Part shown: in pieces, positions 52,801 to 61,153 of the stretch
Numbering within the stretch: position 1 is the stretch's first letter
Layout of the letters: every line of letters starts with the position of its first letter
The notes under the pieces: generated by a model
Told to the model about the DNA's origin: nothing
Seen by the model: only the letters and a program-made list of their open reading frames with translations
Database searches by the model: none
Made by a program: the position numbers and the translations under genes
IMG/VR virus record: IMGVR_UViG_3300027974_000038
Coordinates: 1 to 63,935 of that record
From: a virus
Strand: one strand, 5' to 3'
Length of the DNA: 63,935 bases

Positions 52801-53272
52801 TGATAAATTGTTCATACCAATTGCTATTGGCATTGTCATTCCATACTATTTCTTGACCACGTAAATTTCTTCCATTACTGTCAATAATATCTTGTGAAGT
52901 TTGAACACTTTGAAATTTCAGTAAGCCGTTAGCTGTCAAATTACGTTTGGCATTATAACCAATAGTTCTTGATAATCTCAGTACACTTTCTCTACGTTCA
53001 GCTAGTTCTAAAAAGTTATCACGAGCATTTAGGTCCACTCTAAAAGCAATACTTTGGCCTAAAAAAGCAATCATATCTATTAAGGCTAGATATTCACTAC
53101 TTTCAATATAATCATTAAAGTCTTCTGGGTAGTTTTCTCTTAGATAGTCCACCATGACTCTACGAAGATTTTCAAAGTCATAACTCTTAAAGTCCGCATT
53201 GCGATAACTTTGATAGATTTTTTTCCAATCTTCTGATACTAGTAATCTATTTTGTCTATTGGTCGATGACAT
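49808..53272 (-). CDS. 6: Baseplate wedge protein (T4 gp6-like)
   Basis: The 1154-residue protein begins with the gp6 signature: VSEDWKKIYQSYRNADFKSY, DFENLRRVMVDYLRENYPED, YLALIDMIAFLGQSIAFRVD, LNARDNFLELAERRESVLRL. T4 gp6 dimers tie the wedges around the hub and reshape when the baseplate opens. The phage version is larger (T4: 660) through beta-rich insertions in the middle. The C-terminal region (YLVNIVIVPRQLDLHFGSLF) resembles gp6/gpJ-type baseplate domains. It has an exact late octamer 19 bases upstream and AAGGA before the ATG. The next gene overlaps by ATGA. Confidence 0.9.
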   Translation of the reverse strand: MSSTNRQNRLLVSEDWKKIYQSYRNADFKSYDFENLRRVMVDYLRENYPEDFNDYIESSEYLALIDMIAFLGQSIAFRVDLNARDNFLELAERRESVLRLSRTIGYNAKRNLTANGLLKFQSVQTSQDIIDSNGRNLRGQEIVWNDNANSNWYEQFIKVINAALPANSQFGNPDNKAVIYNIPTEQYRLQTVNTVIPVYTFKKVVDGRTMNFEVVSTIIENGNEIAEDPPQAGKSLAFLYRDDGRGAASPSSGFFAHFRQGSLNTGTFSISNPSTNEIIDIDADGINNTDVWLYKLNANGVESEYWAKVPSFEGNNVIYNSLKKNIRNIYSVITRTNDRVSVAFSDGTFGTLPLGNFRIYYRVSNGLRYTINPKDIKNVVVDIQYVSNTGQSQVLTITMGLQTSVNNSAPFETNEEIKINAPATYYTQNRMITAEDYNISPLSVSQEIIKIKAINRSSSGISRYFDLNDPTGKYSSTNLFGDDGILYKQLYEDSFRFNYTNKTDIEGIIYNQVFNFIKDTNLRNFYYDNYDKTVVIYNNLSWNQITQDTNQCTGYFKDPTQIVIGTTNNDLKNIEPGALIKFQAKSGFYFDRSNENAFVSIPQTGIPVGGSTYIWAKVVSVTNNGLGSSTDNPTGILANGNGAITLNVQIPSTARLVNIIPRWRTTLDTATITNIIDLVFANKPFGLRYDLTSKNWKIVFESNLNIIDNFNIGKTGDDSNQKLDSSWLLLFSTDTEYYTVTARKLKYIFESDKQIRFYYDSNNKIYDSRSNLIIKDQIKVLNINTNPASLNQITPFTYNLDWEIHKEFLGVDGYVDTKKIEITFNDSNDDGVVDDPNIFDVIVDPSTDTSRYIILEKYEISNGQTDYRYVSNKIGNKNIVEIRPNIGSVIDKVADQYYYFIDTNTVQQWNATKGRFIASLDYKVFQGRSNLKFQYIHSADYESRIDPGQINIVDLYILTKQYDLDFRRWLIGKLDTEPLPLSSDQLSLTLSTELNAIKAMSDEVIYHPVRYKVLFGNTASPNLRASFKVIKNTEQIISDNEIRTNVLSAINEFFAVDNWDFGDSFYFSELVTYVMNRTTPYLVNIVIVPRQLDLHFGSLFEIKAESDQIFINGATTDDIEVISAITASNISADGAISVSNTVVSQQNISSSGGY

Positions 53273-53291
53273 TAACTATCCTTGTTCTTGA

Positions 53292-53299
53292 TATTTATA
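53292..53299 (-). promoter_or_regulatory. T4-late promoter (exact TATAAATA) for gp6
   Basis: Minus-strand TATAAATA in the 47-base gap between the gp25 and gp6 genes, 19 bases before the ATG at 53272 and followed by AAGGA. This starts a second baseplate transcript independent of the hub genes. Confidence 0.65.
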
Positions 53300-53319
53300 G
53301 TAGATAATAAACTGCTAGT

Positions 53320-53766
53320 TTAACCGATTAATCCATTAGCTTGATCAAATCTAAATCTCAATGATTCAGATATGTTATAGGGCAAATAAGTCAAGTCACA
53401 TTCAATTTGAATGCCATTTTCATAAGCTGTGACAATTATGTCATTGGCTATGACTCTAGGTTCATAATTAATAATGTCCTGTACGTTTTGTGCTATCAGT
53501 GCTTGTAAATCTTCAGTTAATGGTTCAAAAATCACATCCCAAATTATGGTACCAAACTCAGGATTCATTAGTCTCTCGCCCTGTCTAACATGAAAATGAT
53601 TGATAATATCCTGTTTAATTAGAGCCAAATCATAGAGAGCATATGACTCGCTGTCATCACTTACAGTGCTAAATCCCCTATATGTTCTAGGCAGTGGCGG
53701 TTCTAATTTAGGTGTGTTACTTTTTACTACTAGTTTTTCATAAAGACGTTGAATAGCCATAATCAT
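53320..53766 (-). CDS. 25: Baseplate wedge protein (T4 gp25-like, GPW/gp25 family)
   Basis: The 148-residue protein carries the family core SYALYDLALIKQDIINHFHV, RQGERLMNPEFGTIIWDVIF and EPLTEDLQALIAQNVQDII, with the EPR segment after it. In T4 gp25 links gp6 wedges to the hub and sheath. T4 gp25 is 132 residues; the extra residues are at the N-terminus (TPKLEPPLPRTYRGFSTV). The first ATG overlaps the gp5 stop (ATGA); a second ATG two codons later is an equal alternative. Confidence 0.93.
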   Translation of the reverse strand: MIMAIQRLYEKLVVKSNTPKLEPPLPRTYRGFSTVSDDSESYALYDLALIKQDIINHFHVRQGERLMNPEFGTIIWDVIFEPLTEDLQALIAQNVQDIINYEPRVIANDIIVTAYENGIQIECDLTYLPYNISESLRFRFDQANGLIG

Positions 53767-55505
53767 TTATCCTTTTTAACTTTGGCAAAAGTGTCAGTAC
53801 TGGTGGTATATTTTTGCTTGTCAGCTGGTGAGCCTGACCAATATTCTGGTAAATTTTTGTCCACTAATAAAATTGATTCACTATTTTCTTCATTTCTTCC
53901 ATCAATATCTCTATCTGTTTTTTCAGGAGTAAATTGTTCTGGATCTAAATTTTCATGATGTGCCCAAGGTTCGTGTGTTGGTACACGACGCATGATAGTA
54001 TTAAATAATTTTGATCCCTTTTCATCTGGCACACTATGCGTTTTTAATACTTTAGGCAGTTCAGCTTCAGCAGCTTCAGCGGCGGTGGCGGCTGTGGGTG
54101 CTGATGGACCGTTGAGATTGATTGTGCTGGCACTGAGCACTAAACTTGCTCCACCAATACTAGTTGCGCCGCCGCCAGTCCATTTACTGGCGCCGCCACT
54201 TTTAATATCAAGAGCTCCGCCAGCAGTAATTACATTATTGCCTCCAGAGTTAAGCTCTGAATTGCCTCCAGCAGTTAATTTATTATTACCGCCACTTTTT
54301 AGATCAAAATTGCCACCATTTTTATGTAAATGATTACCATCAATGGTGGTATTAACATTACCTTGAACCCAATTGGATTGATTACCTTCTACTATAGTAT
54401 TTTGATCTTTAATTACTTCAGTCTGCATTTCACCGCCAACTTTGGTATTAAAATTTCTACCACACTCCATATTAATATCTCGATCAGCATAGAAATTTAA
54501 ATCGTTTTTGGTATGCACACTGATACTATCTTCTGCATAGATATCTATTTTGCCATTGCTGGACATTTCTATCCAAGTAGTGCCACGAGCATTGCCTATG
54601 TAGATCAAGTCTTCGCTATTGTGTAATAATATTTGATGTCCAGTTCTTGTTTTTATCCTAATTAATTCATTATGGGGGATAGTAACATCGCCACCTGTTT
54701 CCTTATTTTCAACTGACACATACTCTGGAGGGGCTTCACTTGCTGGCTTTTTTCTAAGAAATTTGTCATCACCGTCATCCATTACAAAACTAGATCCACC
54801 TAATCTACTTACAAAGGTTGTGGCTTGATTGTCTATCTTACCTGATTTAGCTTTTTTTGCTCCATCCTGTTTGTCTATAGGTCCAGGAGTGCTTATGCCA
54901 AATACAGCACTGGGCCATTCTCTTCTAGCACTGCTACTGGTAATGCCTCTGATATCATCTAATAATAGTCCCTGTCTGTTTAATATATCTTTAAATGGAT
55001 GAACAGCTTTTTTAGTTTTGCTTAGATCTGTTGGCACCATGTCTATTGCTTTTAAGTTATATTCAGCAACAGGCAATCGTTTTTTAACAGTTTCATTATT
55101 GTAGGTTGTTGCAGCATATCCTGGTGTCATAAAATTCACACCAGGATTTTGTGCGTTATGCACACAACCAATCCAATACCCTTTTTTGGGGTCACCTTCT
55201 ACAAATATGACCATCACAATAGACCCCACATCTGGTGGAATCATCCATAAACCATAACTTTTTTGTGAATTATTATAGTCTAATTCTGATGTAGCATATT
55301 CTGATTCAGTATATCCCATGAAAGGACTCATATATCTTACTTGATGCAGTTCGCCTTCTTTTTGTTTAGCACTACCTACCTCAGTTAAAATCTGCACTTG
55401 CAAATTGCCCATATAAGCAGGATCTAAAAAACTAACAATTTTAGCTAGATATGGTCCTGGATTATTACTACCTGTGCCTGTGGCTACTCTTTTTTCATCT
55501 GCCAT
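53763..55505 (-). CDS. 5: Baseplate hub spike protein (T4 gp5-like, VgrG type) without lysozyme domain
   Basis: The 580-residue protein has an N-terminal OB-fold (PGPYLAKIVSFLDPAYMGNLQ, then SYGLWMIPPDVGSIVMVIFV) and a long C-terminal repeat region typical of the gp5/VgrG beta-helical needle. The needle repeats include IDIYAEDSISVHTKNDLNF, GGNFDLKSGGNNKLTAG, GNSELNSGGNNVITAGG and ASTINLNGP. The T4 gp5 lysozyme domain between OB-fold and needle is absent: the middle (KAKSGKIDNQATTFVSRLGG) does not resemble the T4 lysozyme fold. A 90-residue acidic tail follows the needle. It should puncture the outer membrane but needs another enzyme for peptidoglycan. Confidence 0.88.
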   Translation of the reverse strand: MADEKRVATGTGSNNPGPYLAKIVSFLDPAYMGNLQVQILTEVGSAKQKEGELHQVRYMSPFMGYTESEYATSELDYNNSQKSYGLWMIPPDVGSIVMVIFVEGDPKKGYWIGCVHNAQNPGVNFMTPGYAATTYNNETVKKRLPVAEYNLKAIDMVPTDLSKTKKAVHPFKDILNRQGLLLDDIRGITSSSARREWPSAVFGISTPGPIDKQDGAKKAKSGKIDNQATTFVSRLGGSSFVMDDGDDKFLRKKPASEAPPEYVSVENKETGGDVTIPHNELIRIKTRTGHQILLHNSEDLIYIGNARGTTWIEMSSNGKIDIYAEDSISVHTKNDLNFYADRDINMECGRNFNTKVGGEMQTEVIKDQNTIVEGNQSNWVQGNVNTTIDGNHLHKNGGNFDLKSGGNNKLTAGGNSELNSGGNNVITAGGALDIKSGGASKWTGGGATSIGGASLVLSASTINLNGPSAPTAATAAEAAEAELPKVLKTHSVPDEKGSKLFNTIMRRVPTHEPWAHHENLDPEQFTPEKTDRDIDGRNEENSESILLVDKNLPEYWSGSPADKQKYTTSTDTFAKVKKDK

Positions 55506-55508
55506 GTT

Positions 55509-57917
55509 TTAACCATCCTTTTTAGAAGGACTAAATGCAGATTTTGCAGGAGCTTTTTCTGTTGATTCTGTAGGTTTGAAATCTTGATTCATCATTCTAA
55601 CCAATTTTAATTGCTGTGTAAAAATATTTTTTTCAAAGATACTTTCAAATTGAAATATCCTGTATAGCCCACTGAACTCAGGAACTAATCGTCCCTTCTC
55701 ACCAAAATCATATAATCCGTTATCGGGATCTAGATCAATAGGATTTCTAAAATTAACTACCACATATACTTCGCCGTCTTGAGTGTTTAAGGCTCCATCT
55801 GAATTCATTTCAGGAATATTTGTCGATTTTGCTGTATAATTGCCTATGCCGCTGTCAGCTATATAAAATGGATCACCTAGTATTTTCATATTAAGGTTTA
55901 TCATGTCACCACCATCATTTAAGGCCTTGTTGAATTGTCTAGCAGCAATTGTGCTGGCATCTTCACCAGCAGTGACGCCTCCTCTTTTGGCGTTCATTGA
56001 TGTTTCAGAATATTTTGTAATAACTTTAGTTTGAGCTTTTCCAGGGGTATAATTCGTTTGATCGGCATCTGAATTACCTGCTCCTGTAACATTGGCTCCA
56101 CTGGTTTCAACACCAACATCTTTTCCACTTTGCTCTTTTTCTTCTTCTGCTAAATTTTGTTGAACTGATTCGTTGTTCTTACCACTGTCAGCATTGAGTG
56201 CTTGATAAAAACTTGTTTTAAATTCAATACTAAAATCTAATATATCAATATTTTTTCCAGTGTAAAGATATTCGTATTTTTTAACAACATTCTTCTTTTT
56301 TTCTTCAACTTTTTTAGCTGTTTGACTTCCTGAAACAAAGTTGGTATAATCAATTTTATAGGGTATCACTCTAAAAACACTCAATGTGGGGTTGCGTTGA
56401 TTGCCTTTTAATTTTTTAGATGTTGATAATATATAAAATTGAGTTTCAATTTTCCACCAAGTTACTTTATGATCTTTATCAATATTGTTCTTGTCTAATG
56501 CTCTTCTACCATAGTCACTGGCCAATATTACTTCGTTAATGGCATCAGTAACACTTATTCCCTGTGAAAATTTTGCTATGCCCTTAGTTTTTGAAATTTG
56601 CATGTCACCTCTGGTCCATGTGCCAGTTTTTTCATCATAGATAGCATCCTCTCTGCCAAAAATTGCCTCTAGTCTTTTTACATCCTTTTCAAAACCCATT
56701 GGGCTTTGACCAATAGGATTTGCTATTGGTTGAATTAGGTTATCATAATCCAATTCAACACCTAATTTTTCAAAAATAAGTTTGTCAGTGTCTTTATTTG
56801 TTGATGATGGTGATTTGGTTGCTCCTGGAAGTCTTGAATTATCACTATTGGTGTCATTTTTACCTGTTTGCAAATCCGTAGGGAATAATATTAGTATCCT
56901 ATCTGAGTCAATTCCTGCCTTGTCAGCAATCTCTTTAAGTCTCTGATTAAGAACATATTGTAAACTTAGTCTGTTTTCATCTGTGCCAGTTTGTAACATT
57001 TCCTGTACCGTACCACCTTCTATGGCCACAGTAGTTGACACTCTATTATTATCAATACTAAATGTTGCTTCATTCCATGGTATTGCCGAGCAATCATACA
57101 CAGTGCCTTGCCCACTGACACGCATTTCAATTGCACTCATTTTGAGAGGAATATGCTTTCTAGATAATTTTGCTCTAAAATTTTGTTGATTTGCTGTTAG
57201 ATGGCCTTTAAATTCTATACTTAAAAGCATGGGCATTTGTAACCAATTCATATATCCAGCTTGAAATGCTGCAACTTGGACTGCTTGAAAGAATAATCCT
57301 ACACTATAAGGTTCTGTAATTTGAAAAGTTATAGATGAAGAGTTAGTATTTCCTGTGGCTTTATTGAATCCTATGAGTCCACTTATTTTTATATTGTCTA
57401 TAAAAGCATCATATCTACCAGACTCATTTGCTTTGCTTTTAAAGTTATTTAATTGTATAGCATCTGGATCTTTTATATCTCCTGTGCCACCACTTTTTAC
57501 TATGATAGGTCCAAGAATATCTTTTCTATAAGTTTCATCAGGAAAGTTTATAGAATTACCATTAAGAACGCTTAAGGTAAAAATGCAATTATAACTATCA
57601 AAATCACCAAGTTCATTGGGGAATGGTTCACCGAGTTTTCTTTCAATATAGGCCAAATCCCTGCCAGATAATAATTCGCCATTTATATCTATATTTTTTT
57701 TATTGTCAATTTCAGTAACAACTTTACCAGGCACAGGTTTAGATGTGGCTCCTGAAGACCCCGACAGCCCTGGAACTTTATTTTGTAACTGACCCAATGC
57801 ACCAGAAACATTCTTAACTAGCCCATTCCCAACTAGATTAATGTTTTCTAATTTTTTAGTGACAAAATTTTTGGCAGCATCAGTGGCACTGGCAATATTA
57901 GGCAAACTAAATCCCAT
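55509..57917 (-). CDS. Baseplate hub protein (probable T4 gp27 position)
   Basis: The 802-residue protein has a hub-like core: SITFQITEPYSVGLFFQAVQ, AFQAGYMNWLQMPMLLSIEF and KMSAIEMRVSGQGTVYDCSA, a pattern I recognise in marine T4-like phage hub proteins. Downstream is a Lys/Glu-rich middle (EEEKEQSGKDVGVETSG) and a C-terminal domain with DPFYIADSGIGNYTAKS, VVVNFRNPIDLDPDNGLYDF and FSGLYRIFQFESIFEKNIFT. The placement next to gp5 and gp53 suggests it forms the ring that holds the spike. Its size is about twice T4 gp27 (391). An excellent Shine-Dalgarno AGGAGG precedes the ATG. Confidence 0.7.
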   Translation of the reverse strand: MGFSLPNIASATDAAKNFVTKKLENINLVGNGLVKNVSGALGQLQNKVPGLSGSSGATSKPVPGKVVTEIDNKKNIDINGELLSGRDLAYIERKLGEPFPNELGDFDSYNCIFTLSVLNGNSINFPDETYRKDILGPIIVKSGGTGDIKDPDAIQLNNFKSKANESGRYDAFIDNIKISGLIGFNKATGNTNSSSITFQITEPYSVGLFFQAVQVAAFQAGYMNWLQMPMLLSIEFKGHLTANQQNFRAKLSRKHIPLKMSAIEMRVSGQGTVYDCSAIPWNEATFSIDNNRVSTTVAIEGGTVQEMLQTGTDENRLSLQYVLNQRLKEIADKAGIDSDRILILFPTDLQTGKNDTNSDNSRLPGATKSPSSTNKDTDKLIFEKLGVELDYDNLIQPIANPIGQSPMGFEKDVKRLEAIFGREDAIYDEKTGTWTRGDMQISKTKGIAKFSQGISVTDAINEVILASDYGRRALDKNNIDKDHKVTWWKIETQFYILSTSKKLKGNQRNPTLSVFRVIPYKIDYTNFVSGSQTAKKVEEKKKNVVKKYEYLYTGKNIDILDFSIEFKTSFYQALNADSGKNNESVQQNLAEEEKEQSGKDVGVETSGANVTGAGNSDADQTNYTPGKAQTKVITKYSETSMNAKRGGVTAGEDASTIAARQFNKALNDGGDMINLNMKILGDPFYIADSGIGNYTAKSTNIPEMNSDGALNTQDGEVYVVVNFRNPIDLDPDNGLYDFGEKGRLVPEFSGLYRIFQFESIFEKNIFTQQLKLVRMMNQDFKPTESTEKAPAKSAFSPSKKDG

Positions 57918-57918
57918 A

Positions 57919-58224
57919 TTAACCTCCTAAAACTTTAAATAAACTATTGGCTTTGGGTATGTAAAATTGAACTCCTGGAACAAAATCAAATATGGGATCC
58001 TGAATAACATCTAAATTACGCTGCATAAACACCCACCAAAGATTTGGTGTTTGATATAGGTCAAAGCTTAATAGATCTGGTCTATAGGCATATTGACTCT
58101 CCAATGTATAAAGATAATCATCAAGCTCAGCACTAACTGGTCTAATAGTTAATATGCCTAGATACTCTCTGGTTATTTCTGTATTATACCAAGGGCTATT
58201 TGAATTATATGCTGTTACATTCAT
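57919..58224 (-). CDS. 53: Baseplate wedge protein (T4 gp53-like)
   Basis: The 101-residue protein contains the gp53 pattern YNTEITREYLGILTIRPVSA, then YRPDLLSFDLYQTPNLWWVF and DPIFDFVPGVQFYIP. T4 gp53 joins adjacent wedges; it is 196 residues in T4, so this is a short version with the core only. Its ATG overlaps the stop of the upstream gene (TAATG). Confidence 0.82.
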   Translation of the reverse strand: MNVTAYNSNSPWYNTEITREYLGILTIRPVSAELDDYLYTLESQYAYRPDLLSFDLYQTPNLWWVFMQRNLDVIQDPIFDFVPGVQFYIPKANSLFKVLGG

Positions 58225-59243
58225 TATAGGTAACTTTGTCCTTTATATCCGCCTTTGACAAATTCTTCTAAATTAAATAGACGTACTTGCGTTCTACTGT
58301 ATACTGGCGTGACCACCACACTAAATTGGCTTTGTGTGGGCACATGTGATGGTGCAACTGCCAGTTCTTTAGTTACTGTTTTGCCGCCTTCACTAACACC
58401 TTTTGCCACTTTGGCTCCATTAGATAGAAAATTTAGTACTTGCCCGACAGTTGTGGCACCGACAGCACTGGCTACTCCAGATAATAATCTAGCATTTGCT
58501 CCGATTTTATCTGTTTTTGACCCGCCTCCAGATGATCCTTTTGCACCAGTATATTCTGGATTACCAGGACCTAATTTCATTATATCTACACTGATATAAT
58601 CAACCTCTTTGGGCAATGTCACATTGAAACTTTTGACTACAACTGGTACATTTTTAAAAACATAATCGCCATATGCACTGAATTTTAATATGGGAGGCGG
58701 ATTACCCACATAAGCATTGTCCCCAGCATACATTTTAGTAACACTTCTTAAAAAATGTACAGCAGAAATCCAATATTGAGCTTCACTCCAATCTTGCACA
58801 TAGAAATCTCCATTTATGGTTATATCACTGACTTTGCTATTTTGATAGGCAATAAATTGATAATTTTGATGCGTTAGAGCCTGCTCCCCATAAGTGACGT
58901 TGTGACTAATAGTAATTGTAGGAGTATATGGGAATATCAACCCGCCGGCTTCCCTTATGGGATCCAATATTTGTCCTTTCCTAAAAACTTCATTTATTTT
59001 ATCAATACCAGGAAGAGTCAGTTTAGCTCTCCAATCTGTACTGGTGTCAGTGACAAATGTAGCGTTAGCACTTGCAGAACCACCAGATTGGCCACCTTTT
59101 GGAAGATTGACGCTGCGAATTGCGCTAAGTACTTTACTAGGGTTGCCTGAAGATATTGCAGATCCCAGATTAGAAATGGCGTTAGCTCCGGCAGCTATAT
59201 TACCAAATGCGCTTTTTGCACTACTGATTGGATCGAAAGACAT
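58224..59243 (-). CDS. Baseplate tail tube cap / tube initiator protein (T4 gp48/gp54-like)
   Basis: The 339-residue protein contains DWRAKLTLPGIDKINEVFRK, GGLIFPYTPTITISHNVTYG, FYVQDWSEAQYWISAVHFLR, SVTKMYAGDNAYVG, PPPILKFSAYGDYVFKNVPV and LPKEVDYISVDIMKLG. That is the pattern of the tube-like baseplate proteins that sit on the hub and start tail tube assembly. Whether it equals gp48 or gp54 is not clear, since both share a fold. The start was placed at ATG 59243 (MSFDPISSAKSAF) behind AAGGAG; the longer frame starts with GTG. It is the first gene of the baseplate operon, driven by a late-type octamer 20 bases upstream. Confidence 0.78.
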   Translation of the reverse strand: MSFDPISSAKSAFGNIAAGANAISNLGSAISSGNPSKVLSAIRSVNLPKGGQSGGSASANATFVTDTSTDWRAKLTLPGIDKINEVFRKGQILDPIREAGGLIFPYTPTITISHNVTYGEQALTHQNYQFIAYQNSKVSDITINGDFYVQDWSEAQYWISAVHFLRSVTKMYAGDNAYVGNPPPILKFSAYGDYVFKNVPVVVKSFNVTLPKEVDYISVDIMKLGPGNPEYTGAKGSSGGGSKTDKIGANARLLSGVASAVGATTVGQVLNFLSNGAKVAKGVSEGGKTVTKELAVAPSHVPTQSQFSVVVTPVYSRTQVRLFNLEEFVKGGYKGQSYL

Positions 59244-59263
59244 AACCACTGCTCCTTGGCTAA

Positions 59264-59271
59264 TATTTATT
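59264..59271 (-). promoter_or_regulatory. T4-late-type promoter candidate for the baseplate operon
   Basis: Minus-strand AATAAATA, one mismatch from TATAAATA, 20 bases before the ATG at 59243. Its last base is shared with the -35 box of the divergent gp55 promoter, so late baseplate transcription and early gp55 transcription start back to back. Confidence 0.6.
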
Positions 59272-59299
59272 TGACTTTATAATATACGTATATTATAAT
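59271..59299 (+). promoter_or_regulatory. Sigma70-type early promoter of the gp55-gp47-gp46 operon
   Basis: TTGACT (59271-59276), a 17-base spacer and TATAAT (59294-59299). Transcription would start near 59306, leaving a 16-base leader with AGGA before the gp55 ATG at 59322. Spacer and most of the -10 box lie inside a perfect palindrome, so a bound protein could block it. Confidence 0.78.
59277..59298. repeat. 22-bp perfect palindrome in the gp55 promoter (operator candidate)
   Basis: The sequence runs TTATAATATAC then GTATATTATAA, a perfect inverted repeat without spacer, centred on CG at 59287/59288. It spans the spacer and five of the six -10 bases of the gp55 promoter. It is AT-only apart from the central CG. 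It could bind a dimeric repressor or simply be two overlapping TATAAT-like boxes facing opposite ways. Confidence 0.7.
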
Positions 59300-59321
59300 A
59301 TACCTATCATAGGACTAACTG

Positions 59322-60143
59322 ATGACCGTAAACTATCTCAATAATCGTGATCTCTTAGAGGAAATTCACAGAAGTAAAAATTCCTATAGCGTATACGCTA
59401 GTCCAGAATATCATCAGTATGATATTATTCTTCCCAGCTTGGAGAAAATTAATATTAGAACCACAGCCGAAGCCAAACGCAATCGTGCCAAACGTATTGG
59501 TGACGAAAACTACTCAAGAAGAAAAGCCTCAGGCGAAAAAATCAAAATGGCCGACTGCGAAATTGATTATAAAAAAATTCCAAAGATTGATTTGGTGTTT
59601 AGGATTATGACTTATGAACATATTCCCGTAAATAAAACACGTAAGAAAAGTCAAAAAACTGAAGCTGACGGCAGAGACAAAGTAAACTTTCCTCCATTCC
59701 AACATTGGAAGTTTGACGAAAATGACGAACTAATTTGTGTGGGCAAAAGTCATTGGAAAGGCCCATTAGACAAAGGTCGATTCAGTAAAGATCACGGACA
59801 GATTTCAAATAACCTTGCCCGTATGTATATCAAACTGTGTGAACGCTATGCTACCCGAGGCAATGTCAGAGGATATACCTATAATGATGAAATGCGAGCA
59901 CAGGCCATACTGCAATTAACTCAAATTGGCTTGCAATTTAATGAGTCAAAAAGTAATAATCCCTTTGCATACTTTACCGCCGCAGTGACCAACAGTTTTG
60001 TACGCATTATTAACATTGAAAAGAAAAATCAAAATATTCGAGACGATATTTTAGAAATGAATGACATGGCTCCCAGTTATACTAGAACCAGTAATGCTGA
60101 ATATTCAGCAGGACTACGTAGACATGAACGTGAGGAAGAATGA
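59322..60143 (+). CDS. 55: Late transcription sigma factor (T4 gp55-like)
   Basis: The 273-residue protein ends with the gp55 signature: DHGQISNNLARMYIKLCERY, RAQAILQLTQIGLQFNESKS, NNPFAYFTAAVTNSFVRIIN and IEKKNQNIRDDILE. These cover the sigma region 2-like core that recognises the TATAAATA late promoter. T4 gp55 is 185 residues; this one has an N-terminal Lys/Arg-rich extension (RRKASGEKIKMADC) of unknown role. It overlaps gp47 by four bases, with GAGGAAGA serving as ribosome site for gp47. Its product should recognise the late octamers listed in this annotation. Confidence 0.93.
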   Translation: MTVNYLNNRDLLEEIHRSKNSYSVYASPEYHQYDIILPSLEKINIRTTAEAKRNRAKRIGDENYSRRKASGEKIKMADCEIDYKKIPKIDLVFRIMTYEHIPVNKTRKKSQKTEADGRDKVNFPPFQHWKFDENDELICVGKSHWKGPLDKGRFSKDHGQISNNLARMYIKLCERYATRGNVRGYTYNDEMRAQAILQLTQIGLQFNESKSNNPFAYFTAAVTNSFVRIINIEKKNQNIRDDILEMNDMAPSYTRTSNAEYSAGLRRHEREEE

Positions 60144-61153
60144 CAAATCTTTTTAAACGTGTGGCCCTATTCACAGACATACACTTTGGACTTAAAAGTA
60201 ACAGCGCCACACATAATCAAGACTGTGAAGATTTTGTAGATTGGTACATTACCAAAGCAAAGAAACTAGACTGTGATGTTGGAATTTTTATGGGCGATTG
60301 GCATCATAATCGCAATAGCCTTAATATTACTACCATGGATTATAGTCTTAGGTCCTTGGAAAAACTAGGACAGGCATTTGATCAATTTTACTTTTTTCCT
60401 GGCAATCATGACTTATACTACAAAGACAAACGTGATATTCACAGCGTAGAATTTGGCAAGTATATTCCAGGAATTACCATAGTACACAAACCCATGACCG
60501 TGGGCAATGTGACCATGTGTCCTTGGCTAGTAGGTGATGAATGGAAAAGCATAGGCAAAAAGGGTGGCAAATATATCTTTGGTCACTTTGAATTACCTAG
60601 CTTTTTTATGAACGCTATGGTACAGATGCCAGATCACGGTGAGATTAAACTAGAACACTTTCAAAATTATGAACTTGGCTTTAGTGGACACTTCCACAAA
60701 CGTCAACAACAAAAGAACATGATCTATATTGGCAATGCATTCCCACACAATTATGCAGATGCTTGGGATGATGATCGTGGTATGTGCGTACTAGAATGGG
60801 GAGGGCAGCCAGAATATTATAGTTGGCCCAATCAACCCACATTTAGAACTGTCAAACTTAGCGAACTGATTGACAACGGCGCCAAGATTATCAAACCCAA
60901 ACAACATCTTAGAGTCACATTGGACATTGACATCAGCTATGAAGAAGCCAGTTTTATCAAAGAAACTTACTTAGCGGATTATGACATCAGAGAATTGACC
61001 TTGATTCCAGAAAAGCGTGAAGTAGAATTGACCAGCGACACTAATATTAAGGCATTTGAAAGTGTGGATCAGATTGTGATGAATCAATTAATCAGTGTAG
61101 AAAGCGACACTTACGACGTAAACCTTTTACTAGATATCTATAACAACTTATGA
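60140..61153 (+). CDS. 47: Recombination endonuclease subunit (T4 gp47-like, Mre11/SbcD family)
   Basis: The 337-residue protein carries the Mre11-type phosphoesterase motifs in order: FTDIHFGLKS (D13, H15), FMGDWHHNRN (D53), FFPGNHDLYY (N89, H90), IFGHFELPS and GFSGHFHKRQ. With gp46 it forms the nuclease complex that resects DNA ends for recombination and degrades host DNA. Length is equal to T4 gp47 (339). It overlaps gp46 by four bases. Confidence 0.94.
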   Translation: MTNLFKRVALFTDIHFGLKSNSATHNQDCEDFVDWYITKAKKLDCDVGIFMGDWHHNRNSLNITTMDYSLRSLEKLGQAFDQFYFFPGNHDLYYKDKRDIHSVEFGKYIPGITIVHKPMTVGNVTMCPWLVGDEWKSIGKKGGKYIFGHFELPSFFMNAMVQMPDHGEIKLEHFQNYELGFSGHFHKRQQQKNMIYIGNAFPHNYADAWDDDRGMCVLEWGGQPEYYSWPNQPTFRTVKLSELIDNGAKIIKPKQHLRVTLDIDISYEEASFIKETYLADYDIRELTLIPEKREVELTSDTNIKAFESVDQIVMNQLISVESDTYDVNLLLDIYNNL

